Positions 63,749 through 64,000 of a stretch of 64,000 bases of DNA are shown here, one piece after another. The position numbers and the translations under genes are program-made. Every line of letters begins with the position of its first letter. The first letter of the stretch is position 1. This stretch comes from Streptomyces marianii (GTDB lineage: Bacteria; Actinomycetota; Actinomycetes; Streptomycetales; Streptomycetaceae). Under the pieces are notes generated by a model. The model was given only the letters and a program-made list of their open reading frames with translations, was not told the DNA's origin and ran no database searches. The stretch is from assembly GCF_005795905.1 (NCBI RefSeq), contig NZ_VAWE01000001.1:2514501-2578500 (forward strand), read 5' to 3'.

Positions 63749-64000
63749 GACTCGTTGGCCCGGGGGTGCCGCTTCGAGCCAGGCGAGGAAGCCGGTCAGC
63801 GCGTCCTCGCTCATCGCCAGCTCGAGACGGGTGCCGTGGTGCAGACAGCCCAGGACGACCGCGTCCGACAGCAGCGCCAGTTCCTCCTCGCCCTCGGGCA
63901 GGCGCCGGGCGACCACCTCGATCGCCGAGCGCTCCAGGGCGCGTCGCGGACGGAGGGCGTAGGAGAAGACCCGGAACCACTCGACCCGGTCGCCGTTGTA
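63737..64000 (-). CDS. DUF2550 family protein, C-terminal part (5' end outside window)
   Basis: The last 87 residues of a protein are visible, ending at a TAG at 63737-63739. Its visible part begins YNGDRVEWFRVFSYALRPRR and ends FLAWLEAAPPGQRVNVA, matching the end of DUF2550 proteins, which typically begin with one membrane helix and lie next to the ATP synthase genes in Streptomyces. Its final codons GTT GCC TAG fall in the last copy of the 66-bp repeat; in the other copies the stop reads TGG. Confidence 0.8.
   Translation of the reverse strand, partial: YNGDRVEWFRVFSYALRPRRALERSAIEVVARRLPEGEEELALLSDAVVLGCLHHGTRLELAMSEDALTGFLAWLEAAPPGQRVNVA

Overview
The window is chromosomal DNA of a Streptomyces. 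Evidence is the very high G+C with nearly all codons ending in G or C, frequent GTG/TTG starts, and the combination of scy and filP, nucS, isobutyryl-CoA mutase, and chitinase and GH16 glucanase genes behind typical Streptomyces operators. From memory, gene content and order resemble the S. coelicolor region around SCO5375-SCO5441; this is recognition, not a computed alignment. I see no rRNA, tRNA, intact insertion sequence, phage, CRISPR array or polyketide/NRPS cluster. The window reads as core chromosome with a few decayed genes and repeats.

Layout. 1-5.3 kb: end of the maltokinase gene, glgB, and a convergent helD-type RNA-polymerase-associated helicase. 5.3-8.7 kb: a candidate structured small RNA (5355-5452), then an operon DUF2617 - DUF4247 lipoprotein - DUF350 membrane protein - membrane spermidine-synthase-like protein. 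8.9-10.6 kb: secreted GH16 glucanase under a LacI-type operator, and a small secreted-type peptide. 10.7-16.5 kb: GYD-domain protein, cation:dicarboxylate symporter divergent from a CitA/DcuS-type kinase and its regulator, and an XRE regulator. 16.8-23.8 kb: secreted HAD phosphatase, pfkA, and the acetate/glycolysis genes pta, ackA and pyk. 23.9-24.4 kb: a frameshifted small gene overlapping a 118-aa unknown. 24.9-27.5 kb: a DUF6230/DUF6114/acidic secreted protein operon. 28.2-31.2 kb: thioredoxin-TPR protein, TetR regulator, amidohydrolase. 31.5-41.4 kb: acyl-CoA block (icmA, meaB, thiolase, methylmalonyl-CoA epimerase) interleaved with two DUF3817 genes, two MarR regulators, a thiamine-binding protein and three tandem AIM24 genes. 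41.5-46.5 kb: scy and filP, the polar-growth coiled-coil proteins. 46.9-51.9 kb: ABC transporter pair, small zinc-finger-like protein, LLM oxidoreductase, SCO5389-family protein and nucS. 52.3-57.4 kb: membrane-anchored ATPase with a Gly/Thr repeat tail, STAS protein, 3-hydroxybutyryl-CoA dehydrogenase, PduO-type cobalamin adenosyltransferase. 57.7-64 kb: membrane protein, chiS/chiR-type two-component pair, chitinase, membrane protein, a 66-bp tandem repeat array and the end of a DUF2550 gene.

How it fits together. A coenzyme-B12 and acyl-CoA theme runs through the window: IcmA needs adenosylcobalamin, PduO makes it, MeaB protects the mutases, the epimerase prepares (R)-methylmalonyl-CoA, and thiolase plus 3-hydroxybutyryl-CoA dehydrogenase supply C4 units. 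Central carbon genes (glgB/maltokinase, pfkA, pta-ackA, pyk) and extracellular polysaccharide hydrolases complete a carbon-use region. The observations most worth following are the candidate structured RNA at 5355-5452, the DUF2617-DUF4247-DUF350-aminopropyltransferase operon, the three-gene AIM24 operon, the insertion inside the kinase ATPase domain, the repeat array that has copied the end of a gene, and the eroded two-component and toxin-like genes.
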